From Phenylobacterium sp. (GTDB lineage Bacteria > Pseudomonadota > Alphaproteobacteria > Caulobacterales > Caulobacteraceae), in NCBI GenBank assembly GCA_018001015.1, contig JAGNIV010000021.1, forward strand, positions 1 through 56,356: DNA of 56,356 bases, written 5' to 3'. A program made the position numbers and the translations under genes. Below, one piece after another: positions 43,080 through 51,505 of the stretch. Under the pieces are notes generated by a model. That model saw nothing but the letters and a program-made list of their open reading frames with translations. It did no database searches and was not told the DNA's origin. Positions within the stretch are counted from its first letter, which is position 1. Each line of letters begins with the position of its first letter.

Positions 43080-44618
43080 TCAGATCTTGCGGTCCTGCCA
43101 GTAGGCGTCCCGCAGCAGGCGCTTGTAGAGCTTCCCGGTGGGCAGGCGCGGCATCTCTTCGATGAAGTCGATGGAGCGCGGCGCCATGTAGTGGGCGAGG
43201 CGTTCCTTGGCGTAGGCCAGCAGTTCCTCGGCCAGTTCGTCGCTGGGCGCGTGGCCGGGCGCGGGCTCGATCACGGCTTTCACCGCCTCGCCCATCTCAG
43301 GATGGGGGATGCCGAACACCGCCACGTCGGCGACCTTGGGGTGGGTGACCAGCAGGTCCTCGATGGCCTGCGGATAGATGTTCACGCCCCCGGAGATGAT
43401 CATGAAGGACTTGCGATCGGTGAGGTACAGATAGCCATCGGCGTCGAGGTAGCCGACGTCGCCCAGCGCGTTCCAATTGGGGTGCTGGGGGTGGCGGGCG
43501 TCGGCGGTCTTGCCGGGGTCGTTGTGGTACTCGAAGGTCGGGGTCTCGCGCTCGAAATAGACCAGACCCGTCTCGCCGACCGGCAGTTCGGCGCCGTTCT
43601 CGTCGCAGATATGCAGCACGCCCAGCGCCGCGCGGCCGACGGATCCAGGGTGTTCCAGCCAGTCCTCCGACGTGATGAAGGTCGAGCCCGAGCCCTCGGT
43701 GCCGGCGTAGTACTCATAGAGAATCGGCCCCCACCATTCGATCATCTGGCGCTTCACCTCCACCGGGCAGGGGGCGGCGGCGTGGATGGCGACCTGGTGG
43801 CTGGAGAGGTCGTGGCGGGCGCGGGCCTCCTCCGGAAGCTTCATCATGCGCACGAACATGGTGGGCACCCACTGGCTGTGGGTGACGCGGTATTTCTCAA
43901 TGAGCGCAAGGGCTTGCTCGGCGTCGAACCGCTCCATCATCACCACCGTGCCGCCGAAGGACTGGACGCTGAGCACATAGGCCAGGGGGGCGGCGTGGTA
44001 GAGCGGGGCGGGCGACAGGTAGACGCTGTCGGGCGTCAGGCCGTAGCGGTTGACCGCCTGGCGGGCGGCGAAGCCCTCGGCGGGCGTGACCTGGGGCAGG
44101 GGCCGCAGGATGCCCTTGGGCCGCCCGGTTGTGCCCGACGAATAGAGCATGGAGTCGCCCATCCACTCCTCCGGCAAGGGCTCGGGCGAGGCGCCGGCCA
44201 GGGCGTCTTCGTAGGACTCCCAGCCGGGGATGGTCCCGCCCACCATCAGGCGGATGGGGCAGTCGGGGATCAGGTCGGCGAGAGCCGCGGCCAGTTCCCG
44301 CTTCTCGTAGGAGGTGACCAGGGCCTTGGCCCCGCAGTCGCCGATGATGTAGGCGGCCTCGTCCGGCGGCAGGTAGCGGTTGATGGTGGTGACGTAGAGC
44401 CCCGACCGGAAGCCCGCCCAGACGGGGTCCATGAAGGCCAGGTTGTTCTCCATCAGGACGGCGATGTGGTCGCCTCGGCGCAGGCCGCGGGCCCGCAGGA
44501 CCTGGGCCACCCGGTTGGACCGCTCATCCAGCTGGGCATAGGTCACCACCGCGCCGGTGTCGCCGGAGATCAGGGCCGGCTTGTCGGGCGTCAGGCGGGC
44601 GTGGTCGGGCAGGTACAT
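43080..44618 (-). CDS. AMP-dependent acyl-CoA synthetase, second copy type
   Basis: This 512-residue ANL ligase should form an acyl-CoA from a free acid. The P-loop is YSSGTTGRPKG near residue 160; YYAGTEGSG lies near 300, the hinge in YLTDRKSFMIISGG and the C-terminal lysine in RLPTGKLYKRLL. It is paralogous to 109-1695, sharing order and several motifs, but it is clearly diverged. It ends 4 bases from the convergent kinase gene. The substrate is unknown; the NIPSNAP gene upstream on the same strand may belong to the same transcript. Confidence 0.9.
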   Translation of the reverse strand: MYLPDHARLTPDKPALISGDTGAVVTYAQLDERSNRVAQVLRARGLRRGDHIAVLMENNLAFMDPVWAGFRSGLYVTTINRYLPPDEAAYIIGDCGAKALVTSYEKRELAAALADLIPDCPIRLMVGGTIPGWESYEDALAGASPEPLPEEWMGDSMLYSSGTTGRPKGILRPLPQVTPAEGFAARQAVNRYGLTPDSVYLSPAPLYHAAPLAYVLSVQSFGGTVVMMERFDAEQALALIEKYRVTHSQWVPTMFVRMMKLPEEARARHDLSSHQVAIHAAAPCPVEVKRQMIEWWGPILYEYYAGTEGSGSTFITSEDWLEHPGSVGRAALGVLHICDENGAELPVGETGLVYFERETPTFEYHNDPGKTADARHPQHPNWNALGDVGYLDADGYLYLTDRKSFMIISGGVNIYPQAIEDLLVTHPKVADVAVFGIPHPEMGEAVKAVIEPAPGHAPSDELAEELLAYAKERLAHYMAPRSIDFIEEMPRLPTGKLYKRLLRDAYWQDRKI

Positions 44619-44700
44619 GGTCGTGGCTCCCCTTGCGGCCCGTCTTGGACGCGGGCTGTCGAGGCGCGACGATGGAGCCGGAACCCTTGGCAGGCAAGGC

Positions 44701-45012
44701 CTAGCTGGCGGTGACCGGGGTCAGGAAGGTGCGCTCCTCGCGCAGGATGAACCGTTGCTGCTGGGCCAGGGCGAAGTTGGCGGCGCCGGCCGGGTCGGTG
44801 CGCAGGCGGGCGCGGTAGGTCTCGTAGGCGGCCAGGCTTGGGAAGGAGATCAGGGCGTGGGCCACGTCGTTGGTCCCCTCGTGCGGCAGCCAGTAGCCGA
44901 CCAGGTCGCCGCCGCAGGCCGGGATGATGGTCAGCCAGGCCTTCGCATAGGCCTCGAAGGCGTCGCGCTGGAAGGGGTCGATGACGTAGCGGATGTGGCA
45001 GGTGATCGGCAC
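44701..45012 (-). CDS. NIPSNAP family protein
   Basis: This 103-residue protein has a ferredoxin-like NIPSNAP domain: [20 protein letters not shown] at the N-terminus, then [20 protein letters not shown] and [16 protein letters not shown]. The family's function is unclear; bacterial members often sit in catabolic clusters. The GTG at 45012 is preferred, with GGAG eight bases upstream; the longer frame adds an Arg-rich stretch without a site. It is 82 bases upstream of the acyl-CoA ligase and divergent from an ArsR-type regulator. Confidence 0.82.
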   Translation of the reverse strand: MPITCHIRYVIDPFQRDAFEAYAKAWLTIIPACGGDLVGYWLPHEGTNDVAHALISFPSLAAYETYRARLRTDPAGAANFALAQQQRFILREERTFLTPVTAS

Positions 45013-45125
45013 GTGTTGGTCTCCGTGGAGGGTAGATAAGGCGCCTCTCATAGGCCGCCTGCGGGCGGGCATGTTTCGATGGCGATCAAATTGTCAGGGA
45101 AGGCATCCGGGGCTAGGCTGCGCCT

Positions 45126-45812
45126 ATGAAACTCGGTCCCGACATCGCCCGGATCGGCGCCCTGCTGGGGGACCCGGCGCGGGCCAACATGTTGACCGCA
45201 CTGGTCGGCGGTCAGGCGCTGACGGCCGGCGAACTGGCCCGCGAGGCCGGTATCACGGCCTCCACGGCGTCTTCCCATCTGGGCAAGCTGACCGACGATG
45301 GCCTGTTGGTGAGGGTCAGACAGTCACGCAGTGTCTATTACGCCCTGGCCAGCGAGGATGTGGCGGCCCTGCTGGAGACCCTGATGGGCCTGGCGACGCG
45401 GACCGGTCACCTGCGCACGCGGCCGGGTCCCCGCGAGCCCGCCCTGCGCCGCGCGCGGGTCTGTTACGACCACCTGGCCGGTGAGCTGGCAGTGGCGATG
45501 CTGGACAATCTGCTGGCGCGCGGGGTGATCGAGGACCGGGGCGGGGCGCTCAGCCTGGGGCCTGACACCGGTTTCCTGCGTGACTTCGGGATCGAGCCCG
45601 ACAGCTTGCCGCGCGGCCGCCGGCCGGTGTGCAAGGCCTGCCTGGACTGGAGCGAACGCCGCAGCCACCTGGCCGGGTCGCTGGGGGCGGCGATCCTGAC
45701 CCGGATCTACGACCTGGGCTGGGCGCGACGGACGACGGGGACTCGGCTGGTGACCTTCAGCGCGCCGGGGCTGGCGGCGTTCGAGGCGGCGTTCGAGCCT
45801 CGCGGGCGCTGA
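45126..45812 (+). CDS. ArsR family winged-helix regulator
   Basis: This 228-residue regulator has an N-terminal ArsR helix-turn-helix (IGALLGDPARANMLTALVGG, then TAGELAREAGITASTASSHL) and a wing in RQSRSVYYALA. A ~130-residue C-terminal part with several Cys (ARVCYDHLAG and VCKACLDW) makes it longer than minimal ArsR proteins. It lacks the classical ELCVCDL metal site, so its ligand is unknown. It is transcribed divergently from the NIPSNAP gene and may control it. Convergent with rsgA. Confidence 0.87.
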   Translation: MKLGPDIARIGALLGDPARANMLTALVGGQALTAGELAREAGITASTASSHLGKLTDDGLLVRVRQSRSVYYALASEDVAALLETLMGLATRTGHLRTRPGPREPALRRARVCYDHLAGELAVAMLDNLLARGVIEDRGGALSLGPDTGFLRDFGIEPDSLPRGRRPVCKACLDWSERRSHLAGSLGAAILTRIYDLGWARRTTGTRLVTFSAPGLAAFEAAFEPRGR

Positions 45813-45818
45813 CCCGGA

Positions 45819-46901
45819 TCAGGCGCCGCCGCGGTGGTCGCGCTTGGTGGCGCGGTAGGTCTTGCCAAGCGCGGCGGACTGGCGGCGCTCGGCCGCCTTG
45901 GCGATGCGGTCAGCCTTCTGCTCCACCGCCGCCAGTTCCGCCCCGAGCTTCTGGAAGTTGGCCCAGCGGCCGGGGTCGAGGGCGCCGCTCCGCAGGGCGG
46001 CCGCGATCGCGCAGCCGGGTTCGTGACTGTGGCCGCAGTCGTTGAACTTGCAGTCGCCGGCGAGGCGCTCGATGTCGTCAAAGGCCTCGCTCAAGCCCTC
46101 CTCGGCGTCGATCAGCCCGACCTCGCGGATGCCCGGCGTGTCGAGCAGCAGGGCGCCGCCCGGCAGCAGGACCAATTGCCGGCTGCTGGTGGTGTGGCGG
46201 CCCTGGTCGTCGGCCTCGCGGATCGCCGCGGTGGTCATGCGGTCCTGCCCCAGGAAGGCGTTGACCAGGGTGGACTTGCCGACCCCGGACGAGCCGATGA
46301 GCACGCAGACCTCGCCGGGCGCGACCTGGGCCAGCAGGGCGTCCAGCCCCTGACCCGCCCGCGCCGAGACCAGCAGCACCGGGGCGCCCTCCGCCAGGGC
46401 GACGATCTCGCCGGCCTGGCCCTGGGGGTCGTCGCTGAGGTCGGACTTGGTGAGCACCACCACCGGCCGCGCCCCGCTCTGCCAGGCCGCGGCGAGGTAG
46501 CGCTCGATCCGGCGCGGATTGAGGTCGGCGTTCATGGAACTGACGACGAAGACCACGTCGATATTGGCGGCGATGACCTGCAGCCTGCCCAGGCTGTCGG
46601 CCGCGCGCCGGGTGAGCACGGTGCGCCGGGGCAGCACCGCCTCGATGGTCGCCGCGCCGTCGGCGGGGTTCAGCGCCAGCGCCACCCAGTCGCCGACCGC
46701 CGGCGGGTCGCCCTCCTGGGCCTCGTGATGCAGGCGGCCCGAGAGGTTGGCGCGCAGTTCGCCCTGGTCGGTGACGACGAGGTAGCCGTCGCGGTGCTGG
46801 GCGGCGACGCGCGCGGGCGTGTGGCCGGCTTCGGCGTGCGGCGCGAAGGCCTGCGCCAGCAGGGCCGTCCATCCATATTGCGCGATCACGCTTTCAAGCA
46901 T
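45819..46901 (-). CDS. rsgA: Ribosome small subunit biogenesis GTPase RsgA
   Basis: This 360-residue circularly permuted GTPase helps late 30S assembly. An N-terminal OB fold (residues ~40-95, VGDWVALAL) is followed by the permuted G domain: G4 VVVLTKSDLSDD, G5 VSARAG, G1 LIGSSGVGKSTLVNAFLG, G2 region GRHTTSSRQLV and G3 LLDTPGIREVG. A zinc knuckle comes last (CKFNDCGHSHEPGC). The Leu motif and length are as in YjeQ. A basic tail (KTYRATKRDHRGGA) may contact rRNA. ATG at 46901; stop 7 bases from the convergent ArsR gene. Confidence 0.95.
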   Translation of the reverse strand: MLESVIAQYGWTALLAQAFAPHAEAGHTPARVAAQHRDGYLVVTDQGELRANLSGRLHHEAQEGDPPAVGDWVALALNPADGAATIEAVLPRRTVLTRRAADSLGRLQVIAANIDVVFVVSSMNADLNPRRIERYLAAAWQSGARPVVVLTKSDLSDDPQGQAGEIVALAEGAPVLLVSARAGQGLDALLAQVAPGEVCVLIGSSGVGKSTLVNAFLGQDRMTTAAIREADDQGRHTTSSRQLVLLPGGALLLDTPGIREVGLIDAEEGLSEAFDDIERLAGDCKFNDCGHSHEPGCAIAAALRSGALDPGRWANFQKLGAELAAVEQKADRIAKAAERRQSAALGKTYRATKRDHRGGA

Positions 46902-46982
46902 CCGATCCGTCTAACGCTTTTCGAGGGTGTTGGGCGCGGAATTCCACTCGGGAAAAGGGCACGCCAGCGGACGGGCCACCTG

Positions 46983-47142
46983 CTTCCCCCACGCAGGTGG
47001 GGGAAGTGTCACAAGGCTTGGCGAAGCCAAGACGCGTGACGGTGGGGGTGAGAGTCTGAAAGTCAGGGCGCTTCAGATACGCACCCCCATCGACCCTCCA
47101 GCCAAGCGGCTGTCGGCCCACTTCCCCCATGAATGGGGGAAG
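46983..47142. repeat. Composite palindromic repeat with two G/C-box hairpins
   Basis: Two outward hairpins frame this unit: CTTCCCCCAC-GCAG-GTGGGGGAAG at 46983-47006 and CTTCCCCCAT-GA-ATGGGGGAAG at 47121-47142. The sequence between them contains GGTGGGGGTGAGAGTC and, in inverted sense, CGCACCCCCATCGACC. The layout is that of a paired REP or small non-autonomous element. A possible small gene on the minus strand runs into it. Confidence 0.65.
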
Positions 47143-47299
47143 CTGCGTCAGGGTCTCCTCCCGATAGGGCCAGGGCTTGAAGCAGGCTGAGGGTCGCTCG
47201 GTCGGGATCGCCGGCGAAGTATTTGTCCAGCGCGGCTCGGAAAGGCGTGGGGTCTTCCACGGCCTTGGGCTCACCTTCCGCCACGTTAACAATCGACAT
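47063..47299 (-). CDS. Possible small protein truncated by a repeat
   Basis: This 78-residue frame begins with MSIVNVAEGEPKAVEDPTPF and RAALDKYFAGDPDRATLSLL, which looks like real soluble coding sequence. Its last 25 or so residues are encoded by the palindromic repeat, so the original C-terminus may have been replaced. GAGGT lies upstream of the ATG at 47299, though a little far. No family recognised. It is divergent from the DUF35 gene. Confidence 0.4.
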   Translation of the reverse strand: MSIVNVAEGEPKAVEDPTPFRAALDKYFAGDPDRATLSLLQALALSGGDPDAASPIHGGSGPTAAWLEGRWGCVSEAP

Positions 47300-47375
47300 T
47301 CGCGCCAACCTCGGGTTTGTTGCAGCGCCCTCGTTTTGAGGGCCAAGACGAATTTGATCAGGGACGAATTTTCAT

Positions 47376-47780
47376 ATGGCTCGAATGTTGCCCGAACCCA
47401 CGCCGGAGACCCGGCATTTCTGGGAGGGTTGCAAGGACGGCGAACTGCGTCTGCAGCGCTGCACCGAATGCACCCATAGCTATTTCCCGCCCCGCCCGTT
47501 CTGCCCCAAGTGCGGATCGCGCGATGTCGAGGTCTATGCCGCCAGCGGCAAGGGCTTCCTCTACTCCTACGTCATCAACCACCGCCCGCGCCCCGACATG
47601 GGCACCGAGCCGCACTCCATCGCGGTGGTGGAGCTGGATGAAGGTCCTCGCCTGATGACCAACATCGTGGGCTGCCCGCAGACGCCGGAAGCCCTGCAGC
47701 TGGACATGAAGGTCCAGGTGAAGTTCGAGAAGCAGACCGACGACATTTCCCTTCCCCTGTTCGAACCGGCGAAGGGCTGA
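47376..47780 (+). CDS. DUF35 / Zn-ribbon and OB-fold protein
   Basis: This 134-residue protein has a rubredoxin-like zinc ribbon, LQRCTECTHSYFPPRPFCPK plus CGS (Cys 29, 32, 43 and 46), followed by an OB fold (FLYSYVINHRP; SIAVVELDEGPRLMTNIVG). Such DUF35 proteins bind acyl-CoA and pair with thiolase-like partners. In steroid side-chain breakdown a DUF35 domain (ChsH2) complexes with the aldolase Ltp2. The thiolase-like gene follows after 8 bases, so an equivalent complex is likely. Confidence 0.9.
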   Translation: MARMLPEPTPETRHFWEGCKDGELRLQRCTECTHSYFPPRPFCPKCGSRDVEVYAASGKGFLYSYVINHRPRPDMGTEPHSIAVVELDEGPRLMTNIVGCPQTPEALQLDMKVQVKFEKQTDDISLPLFEPAKG

Positions 47781-47788
47781 GAGCGCAT

Positions 47789-48928
47789 ATGAAACCGAAA
47801 TCCGTCGCGGTCGTCGGGGCCGCTGAAACCACCAAGATGGGCAAGATTCCGGACGTTTCCGTCCTGGGTCTGCACGCCGACGCCGCCCTCAACGCCATGA
47901 AGGACGCGGGGCTGAAGCCCTCGGACATCGATGGCGTCGCCACCGCCGGGGTCAGCCCCGTCGAACTGGCCCAGTACCTGGGCATCACGCCCACCTATGC
48001 CGACGGCACCAGCGTCGGCGGCTGCTCCTTCATGCTGCACGTCCGCCACGCGGCGGCCGCCATCAATGCGGGCCTGGCCAAGACCATCCTGATCACCCAC
48101 GGGGAATCGGGCCGTTCGCGCGTGGGCGCCGGCGGCTTCGGCCGTAACGCCAGCTCGCTGATGGGCCAATTCGAGATGCCCTACGGCGTCACCAGCCCGC
48201 CCACCATGTTCACGATCCCGGTGCTTCGCTACATGAAGACCTACGGCGTGACCGAGGAGGACCTGGCCATGGTCGCCGTGGTCCAGCGCGAATGGGCGGC
48301 GCGCAATCCGCGCGCGTCCTTCAAGGACCCGATCACCGTCGACGACGTGCTGAACTCGCCGATGATCGCCTGGCCGTTCCGGATGCTGATGTGCTGCCTG
48401 GTCACCGACGGCGGCGGCGCCCTGATCGTCACCAGCGCCGACCGGGCCAAGGACTTCCCCAACAAGCCGGTCTACGTGCTGGGCACCGGTGAGAGCGTCG
48501 AAACCCCGATGGTCAGCCAGATGGAGGACTTCAACTCCTCCAAGGCGTTCCGCGTCTCGGGCAAGAAGGCCTTCGACGAAGCCGGCATCAAGCATGCCGA
48601 CGTCGATCACCTGATGATCTACGACGCCTTCGCCCACCTGCCGCTTTACGGCCTGGAAGACCTGGGCTTCTGCAAGCCCGGCGAGGCCAAGGACTTCGTG
48701 CGCGAGCGCAACACCGCCATCGGCGGCAAGCTGCCCATGAACACCAACGGCGGCGGCCTGTCGTACATGCACTCGGGCATGTACGGGATGTACGCCCTGA
48801 TGGAGAGCGTGCGTCAGATGCGCGGCACGGCGGCGGCCCAGGTGGAGGGCGCCAAGATCAGCGTCTGCCAGGGCGTCGGCGGCATGTTCGCCGCGGCCGG
48901 CACGGTGATCTTCGGAAACGAAGCCTAG
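47789..48928 (+). CDS. Thiolase-like protein (SCP-x/Ltp2 type aldolase or thiolase)
   Basis: This 379-residue thiolase-fold protein has KPSDIDGVATAGVSPVELAQ near the start, GTSVGGCSFMLHVRHAAAAI near 75-94, YDAFAHLPLYGLEDLGFC near 275 and a C-terminal NGGGLSYMHSGMYGM. It lacks the classical GHPxGxSG ending of thiolases, resembling the Ltp2/SCP-x non-thiolase group that cleaves beta-hydroxyacyl-CoA by retro-aldol reaction. A Cys in GGCS could align with a thiolase nucleophile, so thiolysis is not excluded. It follows the DUF35 gene in an operon. Likely in sterol or branched side-chain catabolism. Confidence 0.87.
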   Translation: MKPKSVAVVGAAETTKMGKIPDVSVLGLHADAALNAMKDAGLKPSDIDGVATAGVSPVELAQYLGITPTYADGTSVGGCSFMLHVRHAAAAINAGLAKTILITHGESGRSRVGAGGFGRNASSLMGQFEMPYGVTSPPTMFTIPVLRYMKTYGVTEEDLAMVAVVQREWAARNPRASFKDPITVDDVLNSPMIAWPFRMLMCCLVTDGGGALIVTSADRAKDFPNKPVYVLGTGESVETPMVSQMEDFNSSKAFRVSGKKAFDEAGIKHADVDHLMIYDAFAHLPLYGLEDLGFCKPGEAKDFVRERNTAIGGKLPMNTNGGGLSYMHSGMYGMYALMESVRQMRGTAAAQVEGAKISVCQGVGGMFAAAGTVIFGNEA

Positions 48929-48948
48929 TTTCGTTTCAACGACTTACC

Positions 48949-48976
48949 GCACGCCATGCTGCGCAGCATGGCGTGC
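48949..48976. repeat. Perfect 28-bp palindrome after the thiolase-like gene
   Basis: GCACGCCATGCTGC is followed directly by its exact reverse complement. The centre TGCTGCGCAGCA recurs about 60 bases further on. It starts 20 bases past the stop codon, so it may be a terminator stem, although no T run follows; alternatively a recombination or protein site. Confidence 0.55.
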
Positions 48977-49100
48977 AGCAATTTCGCCCTTTCCGGGAGA
49001 CCGGGGAGGGCGTTTTGCTGCGGAAATGCTGCGCAGCAATTGGCGCCGCAAGACAGGATCTGGAACCACGAACCACACGAACGCCACCCGCTCACTGTCC

Positions 49101-49206
49101 GCTCACCCCGGCGAAGGCCGGGGTCCAGGTCGTAAGTCACGAACAGCGCCTGGAATCCGGAATGCGTGAGCTGAATCTAGGCCCCGGCCTTCGCCGGGGT
49201 GAGCGG
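49101..49206. repeat. REP-like paired inverted repeat, copy 3
   Basis: The left arm GCTCACCCCGGCGAAGGCCG at 49101-49120 continues as GGGTCCAGG. The right arm from about 49171, CTGAATCTAGGCCCCGGCCT, ends TTCGCCGGGGTGAGCGGGGTG. It is a longer-stem relative of copies 1 and 2. The rest of the 48929-49260 interval contains only the palindrome at 48949 and no gene. Confidence 0.8.
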
Positions 49207-49260
49207 GGTGAGGGGGCGTTTGTTCGTGGCGTTCGCGAGCTTCGTGGTTAGTCTTTCCGG

Positions 49261-50757
49261 ATGCGGCGCAGCCTTCACATCCTGACCTTCCTGGCGATGC
49301 TGGTCTTCGGCCCGGCCGCCCACGCGCAGGACCTCACCCTCACCGGAACCCTGACGGGCGCCGACCACCAGACCTATCGGGAGGTCCCGTTCAAGGTTCC
49401 GGCCGGGGTGAGGCGGATCACCGTGGCCTTCGACTATTCGGGGCGCGATCAGAAGGCGACGATCGACCTGGGGATTCGCGATCCGCAGCGTTTCCGGGGC
49501 TGGAGCGGCGGGAACAAGGCCAGCTTCACCATCTCGGACGCCGAGGCGACGCCGTCCTATCTGCCGGGGCCGCTGCCGGCGGGGACCTGGCGGCTGGTGC
49601 TGGGGGCGCCGAATGTGCGCAAGGCGACGACGGCGGCCTACACGGCGAAGATCTGGTTCGAGCGCGCGGGCGATCCGCCGGCCAGCCTGTCGGCCACGCC
49701 GGTGAAGGCCGGCCCCGGCTGGTACCGCGGCGACCTGCACCTGCACACCGCCCATTCCGATGGGGTCTGCCTGTCGCGACGGGGGGCCAAGGTCGCCTGC
49801 CCGGTGTTCAAGACCCTGGAGGCGGCCTCGGCGCGGGGGCTGGATTTCATCGCGGTCACTGACCACAACACCGCCTCTCAGGCCGACGCCCTGCGGGAGC
49901 TGGCGCCCTATTATGACGACCTGCTGCTGATCCCCGGACGGGAGATCACCACCTTCCAGGGCCATGCCAACGTGTTTGGCCCCAGCGGCCCCCTGGACTT
50001 CCAGCTGGGCGGGCCGCGCCTCCCGAGCCTGGCCCGACTGCTCGACGCGGTGCGCGCGGCGGGCGGGGTGTTTTCGATCAATCACCCAGCTCTGCCGTCC
50101 GGCGAACTGTGCATGGGCTGCGGCTGGACCGTGGCGGGCACGCCCTATGAGCGGATCGGGGTGATGGAGGTGGTGAACGGCGGCGCCCTGGCGCTGTCCG
50201 GCGGCAAGGCCGAGGGGCTGTTCTCGGGCATCGCCTTCTGGGAGGCGCGGCTGAACGCCGGCCACCAGATCACCGCCATCGGCGGCTCGGACAACCACGA
50301 CGCCACCCTCGACCCCGCCAAGGCGCCGGCGGTGGGCGTGCCCACCACCGTGGTCCATGCGGCCGACCTGTCCCAGGCCGCGATCCTGGCGGGGATCGAA
50401 GCGGGCCACGTGTTCATCGACGTCAGCGGGTCGCGCGACCGGCGGATCGAGGTCACGGCCGAGGCCGGCGGCGCGCGCGCCGGCATGGGCGACGTGCTGG
50501 CCACGCCCGCCGGGACACCGGTTCGGGTGACGGTGCGCGTCCTCGGCGGGGCGGGTGGAAAGCTCAGTCTCGCAGGCCCCGCCGCACGCCTCGCCACGCC
50601 GCCGGCCGCGGTCCTGGCCACCGCCGACGAGACACAGGTGTTCGAGCTGATCAGCGACGGCGCCGACGGCTGGCTGCGGGTCGACCTGCGCGACGCCGAC
50701 GGCCGGCTGGCGCTTTTGACCAACCCGGTCTACCTGCGGTCGCCGAACACCCGCTGA
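49261..50757 (+). CDS. CehA/McbA family metallohydrolase (PHP domain), secreted
   Basis: This 498-residue protein has a signal peptide (MRRSLHILTFLAMLVFGPAA, cut near HAQ). An N-terminal beta domain (VPAGVRRITVAFDYSG, residues ~25-150) is followed by a PHP metal-dependent hydrolase: YRGDLHLHTAHSDG near 159, IAVTDHN, IPGREITTFQGHANV, SINHPALPS and IGGSDNHDATLD. This matches CehA/McbA carbaryl hydrolase relatives and phosphoesterases. The natural substrate could be a phosphodiester or carbamate ester. It is monocistronic, just after a repeat. Confidence 0.88.
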   Translation: MRRSLHILTFLAMLVFGPAAHAQDLTLTGTLTGADHQTYREVPFKVPAGVRRITVAFDYSGRDQKATIDLGIRDPQRFRGWSGGNKASFTISDAEATPSYLPGPLPAGTWRLVLGAPNVRKATTAAYTAKIWFERAGDPPASLSATPVKAGPGWYRGDLHLHTAHSDGVCLSRRGAKVACPVFKTLEAASARGLDFIAVTDHNTASQADALRELAPYYDDLLLIPGREITTFQGHANVFGPSGPLDFQLGGPRLPSLARLLDAVRAAGGVFSINHPALPSGELCMGCGWTVAGTPYERIGVMEVVNGGALALSGGKAEGLFSGIAFWEARLNAGHQITAIGGSDNHDATLDPAKAPAVGVPTTVVHAADLSQAAILAGIEAGHVFIDVSGSRDRRIEVTAEAGGARAGMGDVLATPAGTPVRVTVRVLGGAGGKLSLAGPAARLATPPAAVLATADETQVFELISDGADGWLRVDLRDADGRLALLTNPVYLRSPNTR

Positions 50758-50902
50758 GCCTGTGGGGCGCCCTGTCGCACCTGGGGCAGGAAGGTCTTCT
50801 TAACCCTCTCTGGTCAGACTGAATGCGTCGCAGCCTACGGCGAAACATAAGGACTGTCCGGGCCTTACGGGAATCCACCCCGTGCCCGGCGTGAAGGACA
50901 GA

Positions 50903-51505
50903 ATGGGTCTCAGCCCCGACTCCCGCGCCCGGTTCAACCTTGAGCGAGCCTCCGTGCTGCTGCTTGAGGAGTCGACCATGGGTATGAGCATCCTGGTGCA
51001 AATCCTCAGCGGCTTCGGCGCCAAGGTTTTGCACCGCGCCGAGAACGTCGAGGAAGCCCAGGGCCTGGTGGCCAAGGTGGAGCTGGACCTGGTGGTGGCC
51101 GACGCGCTGGGCGCCGGCGGCGAAGGCTATGACTTCGTGAGGCGGCTGCGCCGCTCTCGCATCGAACCCAATTGCTACGTGCCGGTGCTGCTGACCGCGG
51201 GACATACCCCGGGCAACGCCGTGCAGAAGGCCCGCGACTGCGGCGCCCATTTCGTCATGACCAAACCCCTGACCCCCATCGCGGTGCTGGAGCGGGTGCT
51301 CTGGATCGCCCGGGAAGGGCGGCGGTTCGTGGAGTGCGACAACTATATGGGCCCCGACCGCCGCTTCAAGAACGAGGGCGTGCCGGCCGGTGTGGTCGGG
51401 CAGCGGCGCGACGACCTGGTCGGCGATGTCGGCGAGGCCAGCGAGCCCAACTTGGAACAGGACAGCATCGACGGCATGCTGAAGACACGGCGGGTGACAC
51501 TTTGA
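50903..51505 (+). CDS. Receiver-domain protein (CheY-like) with C-terminal extension
   Basis: This 200-residue protein has a response-regulator receiver domain: VLLLEESTMGMSILVQILSG with the acidic pair, the likely phospho-acceptor in LDLVVADALG, Thr in PVLLTAGHT and the Lys in VMTKPLTP. A ~60-residue tail (FVECDNYMGPDRRFKNEG) follows and has no DNA-binding domain. The tail motif GPDRRF is typical of small alphaproteobacterial signalling proteins. The ATG at 50903 follows AAGGA; a GTG at 50882 is possible. It is coupled to the next gene by TTGA overlap. Confidence 0.82.
   Translation: MGLSPDSRARFNLERASVLLLEESTMGMSILVQILSGFGAKVLHRAENVEEAQGLVAKVELDLVVADALGAGGEGYDFVRRLRRSRIEPNCYVPVLLTAGHTPGNAVQKARDCGAHFVMTKPLTPIAVLERVLWIAREGRRFVECDNYMGPDRRFKNEGVPAGVVGQRRDDLVGDVGEASEPNLEQDSIDGMLKTRRVTL

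Noticed and set aside
43191-44714. 507-residue plus-strand open frame
   Set aside because: Antisense to the second acyl-CoA ligase.
45834-47039. 401-residue plus-strand open frame
   Set aside because: Antisense to rsgA, whose GTPase motifs are complete.
46983-47142. CRISPR-like array
   Set aside because: Only two hairpin units in palindromic arrangement; no regular spacers or cas genes.
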